DNA of 9,051 nt from Oscillospiraceae bacterium. Lineage in GTDB: Bacteria; Bacillota; Clostridia; Oscillospirales; Acutalibacteraceae. The stretch covers positions 1 to 9,051 of the forward strand of contig JAIRUF010000121.1 in NCBI GenBank assembly GCA_031254555.1. The letters are read 5' to 3'. The notes below the pieces were generated by a model that saw only the letters and a list, made by a program, of their open reading frames with translations, was not told the DNA's origin and searched no databases. The position numbers and the translations under genes are program-made. Of the stretch, positions 1 through 7,151 are shown in pieces (position 1 is the first letter of the stretch; each line of letters starts with the position of its first letter).

Positions 1-1
1 C

Positions 2-757
2 ACCACAATAGGCAAGATGGCCGCGTATTTCAAGGCGCTTGACAAAAAGGTCATACTGGGAGCCGCCGACACTTTCAGGGCGGCTGCAATAGACCAGCTT
101 GAAATATGGGCGCAGCGGGCAGGAGTGGATCTTATAAAACACAAGGAGGGTGCAGACCCCGCAGCAGTTATATTTGACACGATCAGCGCCGGTGTGTCGA
201 GAAATGCTGACATTATTATCTGTGACACCGCCGGACGGCTCCACAACAAGAAAAACCTCATGGAGGAGCTCGGCAAGATATACCGGGTAATAGACAGGGA
301 GCTTCCCTATTCAGACAGGGAAATTTTCTTGGTACTTGACGCAACTACCGGGCAAAACGCCGTGAATCAGGCAAAGGAATTTAAGACAGTGGCGGACCTT
401 ACGGGAATAATACTGACAAAGCTTGACGGCACTGCCAGGGGCGGAGTTGTCTTGTCAATAAAAAACGACCTTAAATTACCCGTTAAATTTATAGGCGTAG
501 GTGAGGGGATCGACGATCTCCAGCCATTTTCGGCGCAGGCATTTGCGCAGTCTCTTTTTGATGTTGTTCCCCAAGGATTTTCGGAGGAGGAGCTCCATAT
601 ACAGGACAATGACGCAGAAGTTCCAGGGCCGACCGAAGAGGCTGCAGACAGGCGGGAGAAATTGGCCGAACCTCAGGATGAGGCAATTGATAAAGATCCG
701 GATGAAAAAGAGAAAAAAGAAAAGAAGAGGGGCCGTTTCTCTCGGCGAAAAGGCTAA
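2..757 (+). CDS. ftsY: Signal recognition particle receptor FtsY, 5'-truncated by the window edge
   Basis: FtsY is the SRP-receptor GTPase that docks ribosome-nascent chain-SRP complexes at the membrane. The reading frame is open from base 2, and the first residues, TTIGK, are the end of the P-loop, so the N-terminal domain lies outside the window; the first internal ATG (17) is not the start. Visible motifs (numbered from that ATG) are the DTFRAAA box at 18-24, DTAGR (G3) at 70-74, TKLDGTARGG (G4) at 134-143 and GVGEGIDDLQPF (G5) at 160-171. DATTGQNA favours FtsY over Ffh, and no M domain follows. The GTPase core ends near residue 181, where most FtsY proteins stop. Here about 65 more residues follow, first acidic then Lys/Arg-rich, ending RGRFSRRKG. 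Stop TAA is at 755-757, 4 nt before rdgB, so the two are probably in one operon. Confidence 0.96.
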   Translation, partial: TTIGKMAAYFKALDKKVILGAADTFRAAAIDQLEIWAQRAGVDLIKHKEGADPAAVIFDTISAGVSRNADIIICDTAGRLHNKKNLMEELGKIYRVIDRELPYSDREIFLVLDATTGQNAVNQAKEFKTVADLTGIILTKLDGTARGGVVLSIKNDLKLPVKFIGVGEGIDDLQPFSAQAFAQSLFDVVPQGFSEEELHIQDNDAEVPGPTEEAADRREKLAEPQDEAIDKDPDEKEKKEKKRGRFSRRKG

Positions 758-761
758 AACA

Positions 762-1349
762 ATGGAGTTTTTGTTGGCTACACAAAATAAGAATAAAAAA
801 GAGGAACTCTCACGCATACTTCAGCCGCTTGGAATCCAAATCAAAACGGCGGCCGATTTAAATCTTGACCTTTCAGACGTTGCGGAGACGGGAGAAACCT
901 TTGAAGAAAACGCATACCTGAAAGCGGCGAGCGGATGCAGGGAATCGGGACTTGCCACAATAGCGGACGATTCCGGGCTGTGTGTGGATGCGCTGTGCGG
1001 CAGGCCGGGGATATATTCCGCAAGGTTTGCAGGCGAGCATGGCAATGACGCTAAAAATATAAGCAAGCTGCTGCATGAGCTCAAAGACGTTAAAAAAGAG
1101 GACAGGACAGCCCGGTTTGTATGCGCCGCTTGCTGTGTTTTCCCAAGCGGGGAAACAATAACGGTAAGAGGGGAATGCGAGGGCATAATAGGTTATAAGC
1201 CCATTGGGTCAAAGGGATTTGGATATGACCCGGTATTTATTGTGGGAGATTTAAGCTTTGCGCAGTTATCAGCTCAGGAAAAAGACAGTATAAGCCATAG
1301 GCGAAAAGCGCTGGAGGCTTTATATGGGGAATTGAGGAGATTTATATGA
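762..1349 (+). CDS. rdgB: XTP/dITP diphosphatase (RdgB/HAM1 family)
   Basis: This enzyme is a nucleotide-pool cleaner that hydrolyses dITP, ITP and XTP to the monophosphate plus pyrophosphate, keeping deaminated purines out of DNA and RNA. The 195 residues match the usual length of about 195-200. Family signatures are the N-terminal ATQNKNKKEE (6-15), ADDSGLCVDAL (68-78, with the catalytic Asp near 70), GRPGIYSARFAG (80-91), SKGFGYDPVF (150-159) and SHRRKAL (178-184). The frame stays open back to 501, inside ftsY, but homology begins at MEFLLATQN. A purine-rich SD-like AAAAGG-type stretch (748-753) sits 8 nt before ATG 762. The gene follows ftsY by 4 nt and its TGA overlaps the next start (ATGA at 1346-1349), suggesting translational coupling with yhbY. 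Confidence 0.96.
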   Translation: MEFLLATQNKNKKEELSRILQPLGIQIKTAADLNLDLSDVAETGETFEENAYLKAASGCRESGLATIADDSGLCVDALCGRPGIYSARFAGEHGNDAKNISKLLHELKDVKKEDRTARFVCAACCVFPSGETITVRGECEGIIGYKPIGSKGFGYDPVFIVGDLSFAQLSAQEKDSISHRRKALEALYGELRRFI

Positions 1350-1717
1350 CAAGTAAGCAAAGAGCGGAAAAAAGAGCGCAGGCTCATTCATTGCAGCCGC
1401 TTTTTCAGGTGGGCAAAGGCGGGGTAAGCGACGCGCTTATATCCCAAACAGATGACGCGCTTAAAGCGAATGAGCTTATTAAACTAAAAGCGCTGCTTGA
1501 GACATGCCCTAAGCCGCCAAAGGAAATAGCCCGGGAAATAGCCGAAAAGACAGGGTCAGAGGTTGTAAGCGTAGTAGGCGGAAGCATGGTGTTTTACAAG
1601 TACAGCGAGGAGCTGCACAAAAAAGAAAAAACTAAGCGGGAGAACATAATAAAGGCCAAAAGAGCGGCGCGCAAGTCTGATACTTCAAATGATAAAAGAT
1701 ACGGAAAGAGGAATTAA
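1346..1717 (+). CDS. yhbY: YhbY/YqeI-family CRM-domain RNA-binding protein
   Basis: This is a small RNA-binding protein associated with the large ribosomal subunit and its assembly. The single CRM domain covers about residues 4-95, with the conserved GKGG loop (GxxG, at 23-26), the helix around LIKLKAL, and a VVGGSMVFYKYS strand region at 76-87. At 123 residues it is longer than the usual 95-100. The extra C-terminal part (about 92-123) is rich in Lys and Arg and could add nonspecific rRNA affinity; that is inference. The start is well supported: the ATG overlaps the rdgB stop as ATGA, with SD GAGGAGA (1334-1340) 5 nt upstream. In Bacillota this gene commonly sits directly before nadD, as here. 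Confidence 0.95.
   Translation: MTSKQRAEKRAQAHSLQPLFQVGKGGVSDALISQTDDALKANELIKLKALLETCPKPPKEIAREIAEKTGSEVVSVVGGSMVFYKYSEELHKKEKTKRENIIKAKRAARKSDTSNDKRYGKRN
1703..1711 (+). promoter_or_regulatory. Shine-Dalgarno site that fixes the nadD start at GTG 1719
   Basis: The sequence GGAAAGAGG lies at the end of yhbY, 7 nt before GTG 1719. The in-frame ATG at 1689 has no comparable site and would add ten residues with no family similarity. Confidence 0.7.
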
Positions 1718-1718
1718 A

Positions 1719-2360
1719 GTGAGTTCCAAATCCAAAAAAATAGGGGTTTTCGGCGGCACATTCAACCCCCCTCACGCGGGGCATGTAAAACTTGCAGACG
1801 CGTTTGCACAAAAGCTGGAGTTTGACAAGATATTAATAATACCTGCAAACCTGCCGCCCCATAAAGATAACAAAGATCTTTTAAGCTCTGAAGACCGGCT
1901 GGAGATGTGTAAGAGAGCGTTTTTTAAACCTTTGTTCGAGATATGTGACCTGGAGATAAAAAGGGGAGGTATCAGCTACACCTATGAGACTCTAAGCCGA
2001 ATTGGGGAGCTGTATAAAGACGCTCATCTTTATTTAATAGTCGGGTCGGACATGTTTTTGACATTTCACGAGTGGAAGTATCCTGAATTGATTTTAGAGC
2101 TGTGCACAGTGTGCCCCTGCGTTAGAAATGACAAGGTTCAAATTGAACATCTAAAAGATTATGCAAATAAAAATTATGCTGATAAGTTAGACAAGATAAA
2201 GATTGTTTTAAGGGACTTTGATCCAATAGACATAAGCTCCACCCAAATTCGCGGTATGCTGTACCGCGGGGAGCAAATTGATAAACTTGTGCCAAAATCG
2301 GTTATAGAATATATAAATGACAGGGGGCTGTACAGTGACCCAGACAATGGCAGAGTATAA
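1719..2360 (+). CDS. nadD: Nicotinate-nucleotide adenylyltransferase
   Basis: NadD transfers AMP from ATP to nicotinate mononucleotide, giving deamido-NAD, the penultimate step of NAD synthesis. The translated product (213 residues) carries the nucleotidyltransferase signatures GGTFNPPHAGH (residues 12-22, containing the HxGH catalytic motif), IVGSDMF (107-113) and ISSTQIR (172-178). I chose GTG 1719 rather than the in-frame ATG at 1689: a strong SD sits at the right distance, it lies just 1 nt after the yhbY stop, and homology begins only a few residues later. The 3' end overlaps yqeK. The nadD-yqeK pairing is widespread in Bacillota. Confidence 0.95.
   Translation: MSSKSKKIGVFGGTFNPPHAGHVKLADAFAQKLEFDKILIIPANLPPHKDNKDLLSSEDRLEMCKRAFFKPLFEICDLEIKRGGISYTYETLSRIGELYKDAHLYLIVGSDMFLTFHEWKYPELILELCTVCPCVRNDKVQIEHLKDYANKNYADKLDKIKIVLRDFDPIDISSTQIRGMLYRGEQIDKLVPKSVIEYINDRGLYSDPDNGRV
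2322..2327 (+). promoter_or_regulatory. Probable Shine-Dalgarno for yqeK, embedded in nadD
   Basis: AGGGGG lies inside the nadD codons for D-R-G, 7 nt before GTG 2335 and 19 nt before ATG 2347. The spacing favours the GTG, although ATG 2347 matches the usual N-terminus of the family about equally well. Confidence 0.45.
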
Positions 2361-2922
2361 GGAGCTTATAAAGGGAATGTTAAAGCCGGACCGCTACCGG
2401 CATTCTTTAAATGTTGCAAAGTCCGCGGTGCTGCTTGCCAAAAGATATGGGGAAAATGAAGACAAGGCATATGTGTGCGGCGTCCTTCATGACATGATGA
2501 AGAACACAGACCTTAAGGAACAGCAAAAGATAATGCGGCAGGCGGGAATATCGCTTATGCCCATTGAAGAAAACAACCCCAAGTTGTGGCATGCAATTTC
2601 AGCGTCGGCATATATGAAGCTGTATCTTAATATAGAGGACGATCACATGCTAAATGCAGTACGCTATCACACCACCGCAAGGCCTGGCATGACTCCTCTT
2701 GAAAAAATAATATACATAGCCGACTATATTTCAGATGACAGGGACTACGACGGAGTTGAGAAAATGCGCCAAAAAGCCTTTGAGGATATAGACGAAGCCA
2801 TTATGGAGGGCACGCGGTTTTCGATAACTGACCTTGCGAGCCGGGAGATGCAGATCCATCCCGACACAATCAATACATACAATGAAATGTGCGAAAAGCT
2901 TTCAAAAGTAAAGGGGATATAA
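2335..2922 (+). CDS. yqeK: YqeK-family HD-domain hydrolase (Ap4A-type)
   Basis: This is a metal-dependent HD phosphohydrolase of the YqeK family. Members have been reported to cleave diadenosine tetraphosphate symmetrically to two ADP. Metal-ligand positions visible from the GTG start are His23 (RYRHS), the His52-Asp53 pair (GVLHDM), His86 (LWHAISA), His112 (RYHTT) and Asp130 (YIADYISDDR). The length (195 residues from GTG, 191 from ATG 2347) is normal. Its 5' end overlaps the last 26 nt of nadD, so translation is probably coupled. The stop at 2920-2922 abuts rsfS with no gap. The start is uncertain between GTG 2335 (better SD spacing) and ATG 2347; the longer ATG 2317 has no SD support. The substrate is inferred from the family. 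Confidence 0.93.
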   Translation: MTQTMAEYKELIKGMLKPDRYRHSLNVAKSAVLLAKRYGENEDKAYVCGVLHDMMKNTDLKEQQKIMRQAGISLMPIEENNPKLWHAISASAYMKLYLNIEDDHMLNAVRYHTTARPGMTPLEKIIYIADYISDDRDYDGVEKMRQKAFEDIDEAIMEGTRFSITDLASREMQIHPDTINTYNEMCEKLSKVKGI

Positions 2923-3261
2923 ATGGAAAACATAGAGAGAGTAAAAAAAATAGCGAAGGTTCTGGACGACAAAAAAGCCATGGATATAAAAGCTATGGAG
3001 ATTAAGGAGCTCACAATCGTCGCGGATTATTTTATAATCGCTAACGGAACATCAAATACTCATGTCAAGGCGCTTGCCGACGAGGTAGAGCATGAGATGT
3101 CAAAAGACGGCATAGAGCCTCACCATATTGAGGGGCGCGCCACGGGATGGATACTTTTGGACTACGGCAGCATTGTGGTCCATGTTTTCCTGCAGGAAAG
3201 CCGGGAGTATTACAACCTGGAAAGACTGTGGACAGACGCCAAAACTATTGACTTGGGGTAG
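2923..3261 (+). CDS. rsfS: Ribosome silencing factor RsfS (YqeL/YbeB/Iojap family)
   Basis: RsfS binds protein L14 on the large subunit and blocks subunit joining, slowing translation when nutrients are short. The 112-residue product matches the family in length and signature: ELTIVADYFIIANGTSNTHV (30-49), ALADEVEHEM, then EGRATGWILLDYGSIVVHVF (70-89) and YYNLERLWTDA (97-107). ATG 2923 directly follows the yqeK stop, with SD AAGGGG about 5 nt upstream. Many Clostridia have an LCP (LytR-type) gene between yqeK and rsfS; it is absent here. The last codons overlap the proposed leuS promoter. Confidence 0.96.
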   Translation: MENIERVKKIAKVLDDKKAMDIKAMEIKELTIVADYFIIANGTSNTHVKALADEVEHEMSKDGIEPHHIEGRATGWILLDYGSIVVHVFLQESREYYNLERLWTDAKTIDLG

Positions 3262-3281
3262 CGTTATGACACACGTATAAT
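3253..3281 (+). promoter_or_regulatory. Candidate sigma-A promoter for leuS
   Basis: A perfect TATAAT (3276-3281) lies 91 nt before the leuS start. TTGGGG (3253-3258) is a partial -35 at 17-nt spacing; a better TTGACT (3248-3253) would leave 22 nt, which is too long. The -35 region falls inside the last rsfS codons. The predicted leader is about 85 nt and has no intrinsic terminator. Confidence 0.45.
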
Positions 3282-3371
3282 ACGAAAAAAGAGATTTTAA
3301 TATTTTGCAGACCGGCGCGCAGCAGTTAAGGTACCGGAAAAAACAGCAATAGGATAAAGGATGTTTTTATA

Positions 3372-5780
3372 ATGAGCGGTTATGACTTTAAGAAAATAGA
3401 AAAAAAGTGGCAGGACAAGTGGGAGCAAACCGGAGTTTTTCACGCAAAGCAGGATTTTTCGCTGCCCAAGTTTTACAGTCTGATAGAATTCCCTTACCCG
3501 TCCGGGCAGGGGCTTCACGTAGGGCATCCGCGCCCTTACACGGCAATAGACATAGTCGCCAGGAAAAAGAGGCTTCAGGGATATAATGTTCTCTATCCAA
3601 TAGGGTGGGACGCGTTTGGGCTTCCCACTGAAAACTATGCAATCAAAAATCACATACATCCTGAAATTGTGACAAGGGATAATATAGCGACATTTAAAAA
3701 GCAGATAAAGTCGCTGGGCTTTTCATTTGACTGGAGCAGGGAGATAAACACGACCGATCCTCAGTATTATAAATGGACCCAGTGGATATTTTTAAAACTC
3801 TTTGAAAAAGGGCTTGCGTACAAAAAAGAAATGGCCGTCAACTGGTGCACTTCCTGTAAGTGTGTGCTTGCAAACGAGGAAGTGGTAAACGGCGTATGTG
3901 AGCGCTGCGCTAGCGATGTGGTAAGAAAGGTCAAGAGCCAGTGGATGCTTAAAATAACCGAGTATGCTCAAAGGCTTATAGATGATTTGGACGGGCTTAA
4001 TTATATAGATCGAGTAAAATTGCAGCAGAAAAACTGGATCGGGCGCTCCACGGGAGCTGAAGTTGACTTTACAGCGACGACCGGGGATAAAATAACCGTC
4101 TATACAACCCGGCCTGACACGTTGTTTGGAGCAACCTATATGGTAATATCACCGGAACACAGCCTTGTGGACAAGTGGAAGGGCATTATAAAAAACATGG
4201 AAGAGGTCAAAAGATACAGGGAGGAGTCCGCGCGCAAATCTGACTTTGAACGCACGGAGCTCAACAAGGACAAAACGGGCGTTATGCTAGAGGGGATAAA
4301 GGCCGTAAACCCTGTAAACGATGAGGAAATACCCATATTTATATCAGACTATGTGCTGATCTCTTACGGGACAGGGTCCATTATGGCTGTTCCCGGTCAC
4401 GATGAACGCGACTGGGAGTTTGCCTCAAAATTTGACCTGCCGATAATAGAGGTTGTAAAGGGCGGAGATGTTACAAAAGAGGCTTACACTGACTGTGATA
4501 CGGGGACAATGGTAAACTCAGGCTTTTTAAACGGACTTTCAGTGGAACAGGCAAAGATCAAGATAACCGAGTTTTTGGATGAACGCGGCAAGGGCCGCCA
4601 AAAGGTAAACTATAAATTGAGGGACTGGGTGTTCTCAAGGCAGAGATATTGGGGAGAGCCCATACCCATAATAAACTGTGAGAGGTGCGGATATGTGGCG
4701 CTAAAGCCTTCGGATCTGCCTCTTGTGCTGCCAAAAGTTGACAACTATGAGCCTACGGATACGGGGGAGTCACCGCTTGCCAAAATAACGCAGTGGGTAA
4801 ATACAACATGCCCGAAGTGCGGGGATCCGGCAAAGAGAGAGACAGACACCATGCCGCAATGGGCCGGGTCATCATGGTATTTCCTGCGGTACTGCGATCC
4901 CTTCAACGATGAGGCATTGGCGTCTGAGCAAGCGCTTGATTATTGGATGCCGGTAGACTGGTATAACGGCGGAATGGAGCACACCACCCTGCATCTTTTA
5001 TACAGCAGATTTTGGCATAAATTCCTCTATGACGAGGGTGTGGTCACTACAGCGGAACCGTATATGAAACGTACCAGTCAGGGAATGATACTGGGAGAAA
5101 ACGGCGAGAAAATGAGCAAATCAAGGGGTAATGTTGTAAACCCGGATGAGATCATAGATGAGTTTGGGGCAGACACAATGCGCCTTTACGAGGTGTTTAT
5201 AGGCGACTTTGAAAAAGCCGCGCCGTGGAACTCATCGAGCATCAAGGGCTGCAAGCGTTTTCTTGAGAAGGTCTGGGGGCTTATGGATATAGCTGAGAAG
5301 TCAAGCGAATACTCAAAAGAGCTGGAATCGCTTGTGCATATGACGATAAAGAAAACAACTCATGACATAGATTCACTCAAAGGCAACACGGCAATTTCCG
5401 CGATGATGACTCTTGTAAACAAAATTTATGAAATGGGAGCGGTAAATACCCAGGAACTTAAAACATTGCTTATCCTTTTAAACCCGTTTGCCCCTCACAT
5501 CACAGAGGAGATATGGGAGAAAATGTCATTTGGCAAAGCGGTTACAGACCAAAAATGGCCTTCTTATATAGAGGAGCTGTGCGTGAGTGACAGTGTGGAG
5601 ATAGCTGTGCAGGTCAACGGAAAGATAAAGGCAAGGATTGTGGTGCCGTCTGATGTCGGCGGCGATGAAGCTATAGCTGCTGCAAAGCAAGACGAAAAAG
5701 TATCAACAGAGATTGCCGGCAAAAATATTATAAAAGAGTTCTATGTAAAGGGCCGGTTAATAAACATAGTAGTAAAATAA
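3372..5780 (+). CDS. leuS: Leucyl-tRNA synthetase
   Basis: LeuRS charges tRNA-Leu with leucine in the cytoplasm. It is a class Ia enzyme of 802 residues, normal for bacteria. In order: HIGH-box equivalent HVGH (49-52); a zinc-binding insert with Cys159, 162, 164, 176 and 179; the CP1 editing domain (about 225-415) with TTRPDT (245-250) and DERDW (344-348), implying intact hydrolysis of mischarged tRNA; a second Cys cluster (436, 439, 480, 483); [11 protein letters not shown] (497-507); KMSKS (580-584); then the helical anticodon-binding and C-terminal domains. SD AAAGGA (3356-3361) lies 10 nt before the ATG. The text around the HIGH box ([14 protein letters not shown], later [15 protein letters not shown]) differs from the Bacillus-type form (HPEGYTATDI, GLPAE). 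No T-box is seen upstream. mscS follows after 15 nt. Confidence 0.98.
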   Translation: MSGYDFKKIEKKWQDKWEQTGVFHAKQDFSLPKFYSLIEFPYPSGQGLHVGHPRPYTAIDIVARKKRLQGYNVLYPIGWDAFGLPTENYAIKNHIHPEIVTRDNIATFKKQIKSLGFSFDWSREINTTDPQYYKWTQWIFLKLFEKGLAYKKEMAVNWCTSCKCVLANEEVVNGVCERCASDVVRKVKSQWMLKITEYAQRLIDDLDGLNYIDRVKLQQKNWIGRSTGAEVDFTATTGDKITVYTTRPDTLFGATYMVISPEHSLVDKWKGIIKNMEEVKRYREESARKSDFERTELNKDKTGVMLEGIKAVNPVNDEEIPIFISDYVLISYGTGSIMAVPGHDERDWEFASKFDLPIIEVVKGGDVTKEAYTDCDTGTMVNSGFLNGLSVEQAKIKITEFLDERGKGRQKVNYKLRDWVFSRQRYWGEPIPIINCERCGYVALKPSDLPLVLPKVDNYEPTDTGESPLAKITQWVNTTCPKCGDPAKRETDTMPQWAGSSWYFLRYCDPFNDEALASEQALDYWMPVDWYNGGMEHTTLHLLYSRFWHKFLYDEGVVTTAEPYMKRTSQGMILGENGEKMSKSRGNVVNPDEIIDEFGADTMRLYEVFIGDFEKAAPWNSSSIKGCKRFLEKVWGLMDIAEKSSEYSKELESLVHMTIKKTTHDIDSLKGNTAISAMMTLVNKIYEMGAVNTQELKTLLILLNPFAPHITEEIWEKMSFGKAVTDQKWPSYIEELCVSDSVEIAVQVNGKIKARIVVPSDVGGDEAIAAAKQDEKVSTEIAGKNIIKEFYVKGRLINIVVK

Positions 5781-5795
5781 TTAAAGGAGAACCGA

Positions 5796-6827
5796 ATGCT
5801 TGAAAGATTGATTGACCCCATAAAAGAATTGTATGCATGGGGCGTACAGCACTCCGCGCAGATGCTCATAGCCTTGGCTGTCTTTATAATAATCTTTATT
5901 TTAGGCAGAAGTTTAGCCAGGATTGTTATAAACATCGTTTTAAGGCTGCTTAAAAACACAAAGAACAAAAAGAGCCTGAAAAGTGAACTTACAGGCCCGT
6001 TTACCGCGCTGGTCCGTGTAATAGGGGCGTACATAAGCCTTTTGATTATAGGGCTGCCGGAGTCGGTATTTTCATACATACACACGGGATTTAGAATCAG
6101 CGTAATAGCGGTGATCGCATGGCTGTGCGCGTCCTTTATGCCGCCGCTTACCTCCGCTGTGATGAAGCACAATGAAAAGAACAACAAAAAGGCAAATGCC
6201 GCGGCCATGGTGTTTTTATCAAACATCCTTAAAGTGATAATAGCCGCCATAGCTGCAGTTGCAATAGTCGATGAGCTGGGGTACAATATAAACGGACTGA
6301 TAACGGGCTTAGGGCTTGGCGGGCTGACCTTTTCACTTGCGGCCCAAAAGACAGCCTCAAACCTGTTCGGCGGATTTGCACTGATTTCGGATAAGCCGTT
6401 TGACGTGGGGGACAGGATCACCACACCGTCAGTTGACGGGACCGTGGAGGATATAACAATGCGCAGCACCAGGATAAGGACAGCGGAGAACTCAGTGATT
6501 ATAATCCCAAACTCAAAGCTGGTTGAAGAACCCATAACAAACTGGTCTAAAATAAAAAAGCGCTTGGTTGACTTTACCGCAAAACTTAGCTGCAATGAAG
6601 ACACCTCGAGTGTGATTGAGTGCATAGAAAAAATTAAAGATATGCTAAACGAGCACCCAGACGTGCATGACAACAGCATAAACGTGTATTTAGAGTCGTT
6701 TTCCGAGGCAAGCTATAATATCAGGATCAAATATTTTACAAAGACCACAGAGTTTAATAAATATATTGAAGTAAAAGAGGATGTAAATATAAGGTTGAAA
6801 AATATTATGGACAGCATAAAAAATTAA
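5796..6827 (+). CDS. Small-conductance mechanosensitive channel, MscS family
   Basis: This is an inner-membrane channel that opens under membrane tension to release solutes during hypo-osmotic shock. The 343 residues contain hydrophobic segments at about 23-38, 71-92, 99-119 and 137-158. They are followed by the Gly/Ala-rich pore helix and signature (about 163-198, including GLGLGGLTFSLAAQ and ISDKPFDVGDRI). A soluble beta domain (about 200-262, with IIIPNSKLVEEPITNW) and a C-terminal alpha/beta domain (262-343) complete the MscS fold. An extra helix or two before the standard TM3 makes it slightly longer than the E. coli channel (286 residues). SD AAAGGAGA (5783-5790) lies 5 nt before the ATG. 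It is 15 nt downstream of leuS with no promoter visible between, so it is probably co-transcribed. No terminator follows; the rpsU -35 begins about 20 nt later. Confidence 0.94.
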   Translation: MLERLIDPIKELYAWGVQHSAQMLIALAVFIIIFILGRSLARIVINIVLRLLKNTKNKKSLKSELTGPFTALVRVIGAYISLLIIGLPESVFSYIHTGFRISVIAVIAWLCASFMPPLTSAVMKHNEKNNKKANAAAMVFLSNILKVIIAAIAAVAIVDELGYNINGLITGLGLGGLTFSLAAQKTASNLFGGFALISDKPFDVGDRITTPSVDGTVEDITMRSTRIRTAENSVIIIPNSKLVEEPITNWSKIKKRLVDFTAKLSCNEDTSSVIECIEKIKDMLNEHPDVHDNSINVYLESFSEASYNIRIKYFTKTTEFNKYIEVKEDVNIRLKNIMDSIKN

Positions 6828-6848
6828 GAAATATAATGCTAAACGTTA

Positions 6849-6878
6849 TTGACAATAGATTTACAGATATTGTATAAT
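6849..6878 (+). promoter_or_regulatory. Consensus sigma-A promoter for rpsU
   Basis: A perfect -35 TTGACA (6849-6854) and a perfect -10 TATAAT (6873-6878) are separated by 18 nt in an AT-rich stretch. Transcription should start near 6885, giving a leader of about 77 nt. This is the best promoter in the window, as expected for a ribosomal protein gene. A 6-bp dyad, ACAATA/TATTGT (6852-6857 and 6868-6873), spans the spacer. Confidence 0.88.
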
Positions 6879-6925
6879 ATCAAGGTCCATATTAAAAAGG
6901 AAAATAAAGTTTATCTTAAAAATTA

Positions 6926-6950
6926 CCCTGCGGATTTAGCGGAGGGAGGG
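6926..6950 (+). promoter_or_regulatory. Possible hairpin over the rpsU ribosome binding site
   Basis: CCCTGC (6926-6931) can pair with GC (6939-6940) and AGGG (6943-6946, with a two-base bulge), loop GGATTTA. The pairing would cover the G-rich SD region GGAGGGAGGG (6941-6950), which lies 11 nt before the rpsU ATG. AGGG at 6947-6950 offers an alternative partner, or could stay free. This may limit S21 translation; it is a by-eye fold only. Confidence 0.3.
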
Positions 6951-6961
6951 AATATATTTAA

Positions 6962-7138
6962 ATGAGTCAAATAAAAGTTAAAGAAAATGAGTCTCTTGAC
7001 AGCGCGCTCAAGCGTTTCAAAAGGCAGACTTCCAGGGATGGTGTAATCCAGGAAGTACGCAAAAGGGAGCATTATGAAAAGCCTTCTGTAAAAAGAAAAA
7101 AGAAATCTGAGGCCGCGCGCAAGCGTAAATTCAAATAA
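6962..7138 (+). CDS. rpsU: 30S ribosomal protein S21
   Basis: S21 is a small basic protein of the 30S platform, next to the 3' end of 16S rRNA, where it helps initiation. The 58-codon frame begins [20 protein letters not shown], with the typical [18 protein letters not shown] core (26-43) and an Arg/Lys-rich tail [15 protein letters not shown]. Length and every region fit the family. It has its own strong promoter, a G-rich SD region (6941-6950), and an intrinsic terminator 13 nt after the stop, so it forms a stand-alone transcription unit. Transcripts from leuS-mscS may also read into it, since no terminator precedes it. The yqeY gene that often follows rpsU in Bacillota is not here. Confidence 0.97.
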   Translation: MSQIKVKENESLDSALKRFKRQTSRDGVIQEVRKREHYEKPSVKRKKKSEAARKRKFK

Positions 7139-7151
7139 TTATCCGGTGATG

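Noticed and set aside
501..761. N-terminal extension of the rdgB frame inside ftsY
   Set aside because: The added 87 residues are Arg/Lys-rich readout of another frame; family similarity starts at 762 and ftsY is clearly the coding frame here.
476..817. Antisense frames opposite ftsY and rdgB
   Set aside because: They are shadows of well-supported + strand genes, with no motifs or SD.
3248..3281. TTGACT as the -35 of the leuS promoter
   Set aside because: The spacing to TATAAT is 22 nt, outside the usual 16-19 nt for sigma-A; the weaker TTGGGG fits better.
3309..3338. Hairpin formed by two CCGG copies before leuS
   Set aside because: CCGG is self-complementary, the stem is only 4 bp with an 18-nt loop and mismatched flanks, and no T-run follows.
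3288..3371. T-box riboswitch before leuS
   Set aside because: The stretch is too short, has no T-box consensus, no terminator/antiterminator pair, and only a GGTACC fragment in common.
5741..6679. Antisense open frame of 312 codons opposite the mscS gene
   Set aside because: It mirrors the codon pattern of a clear MscS gene, shows no recognizable motif, is low-complexity Ser/Ile/Thr/Phe-rich, and has no support as a gene.
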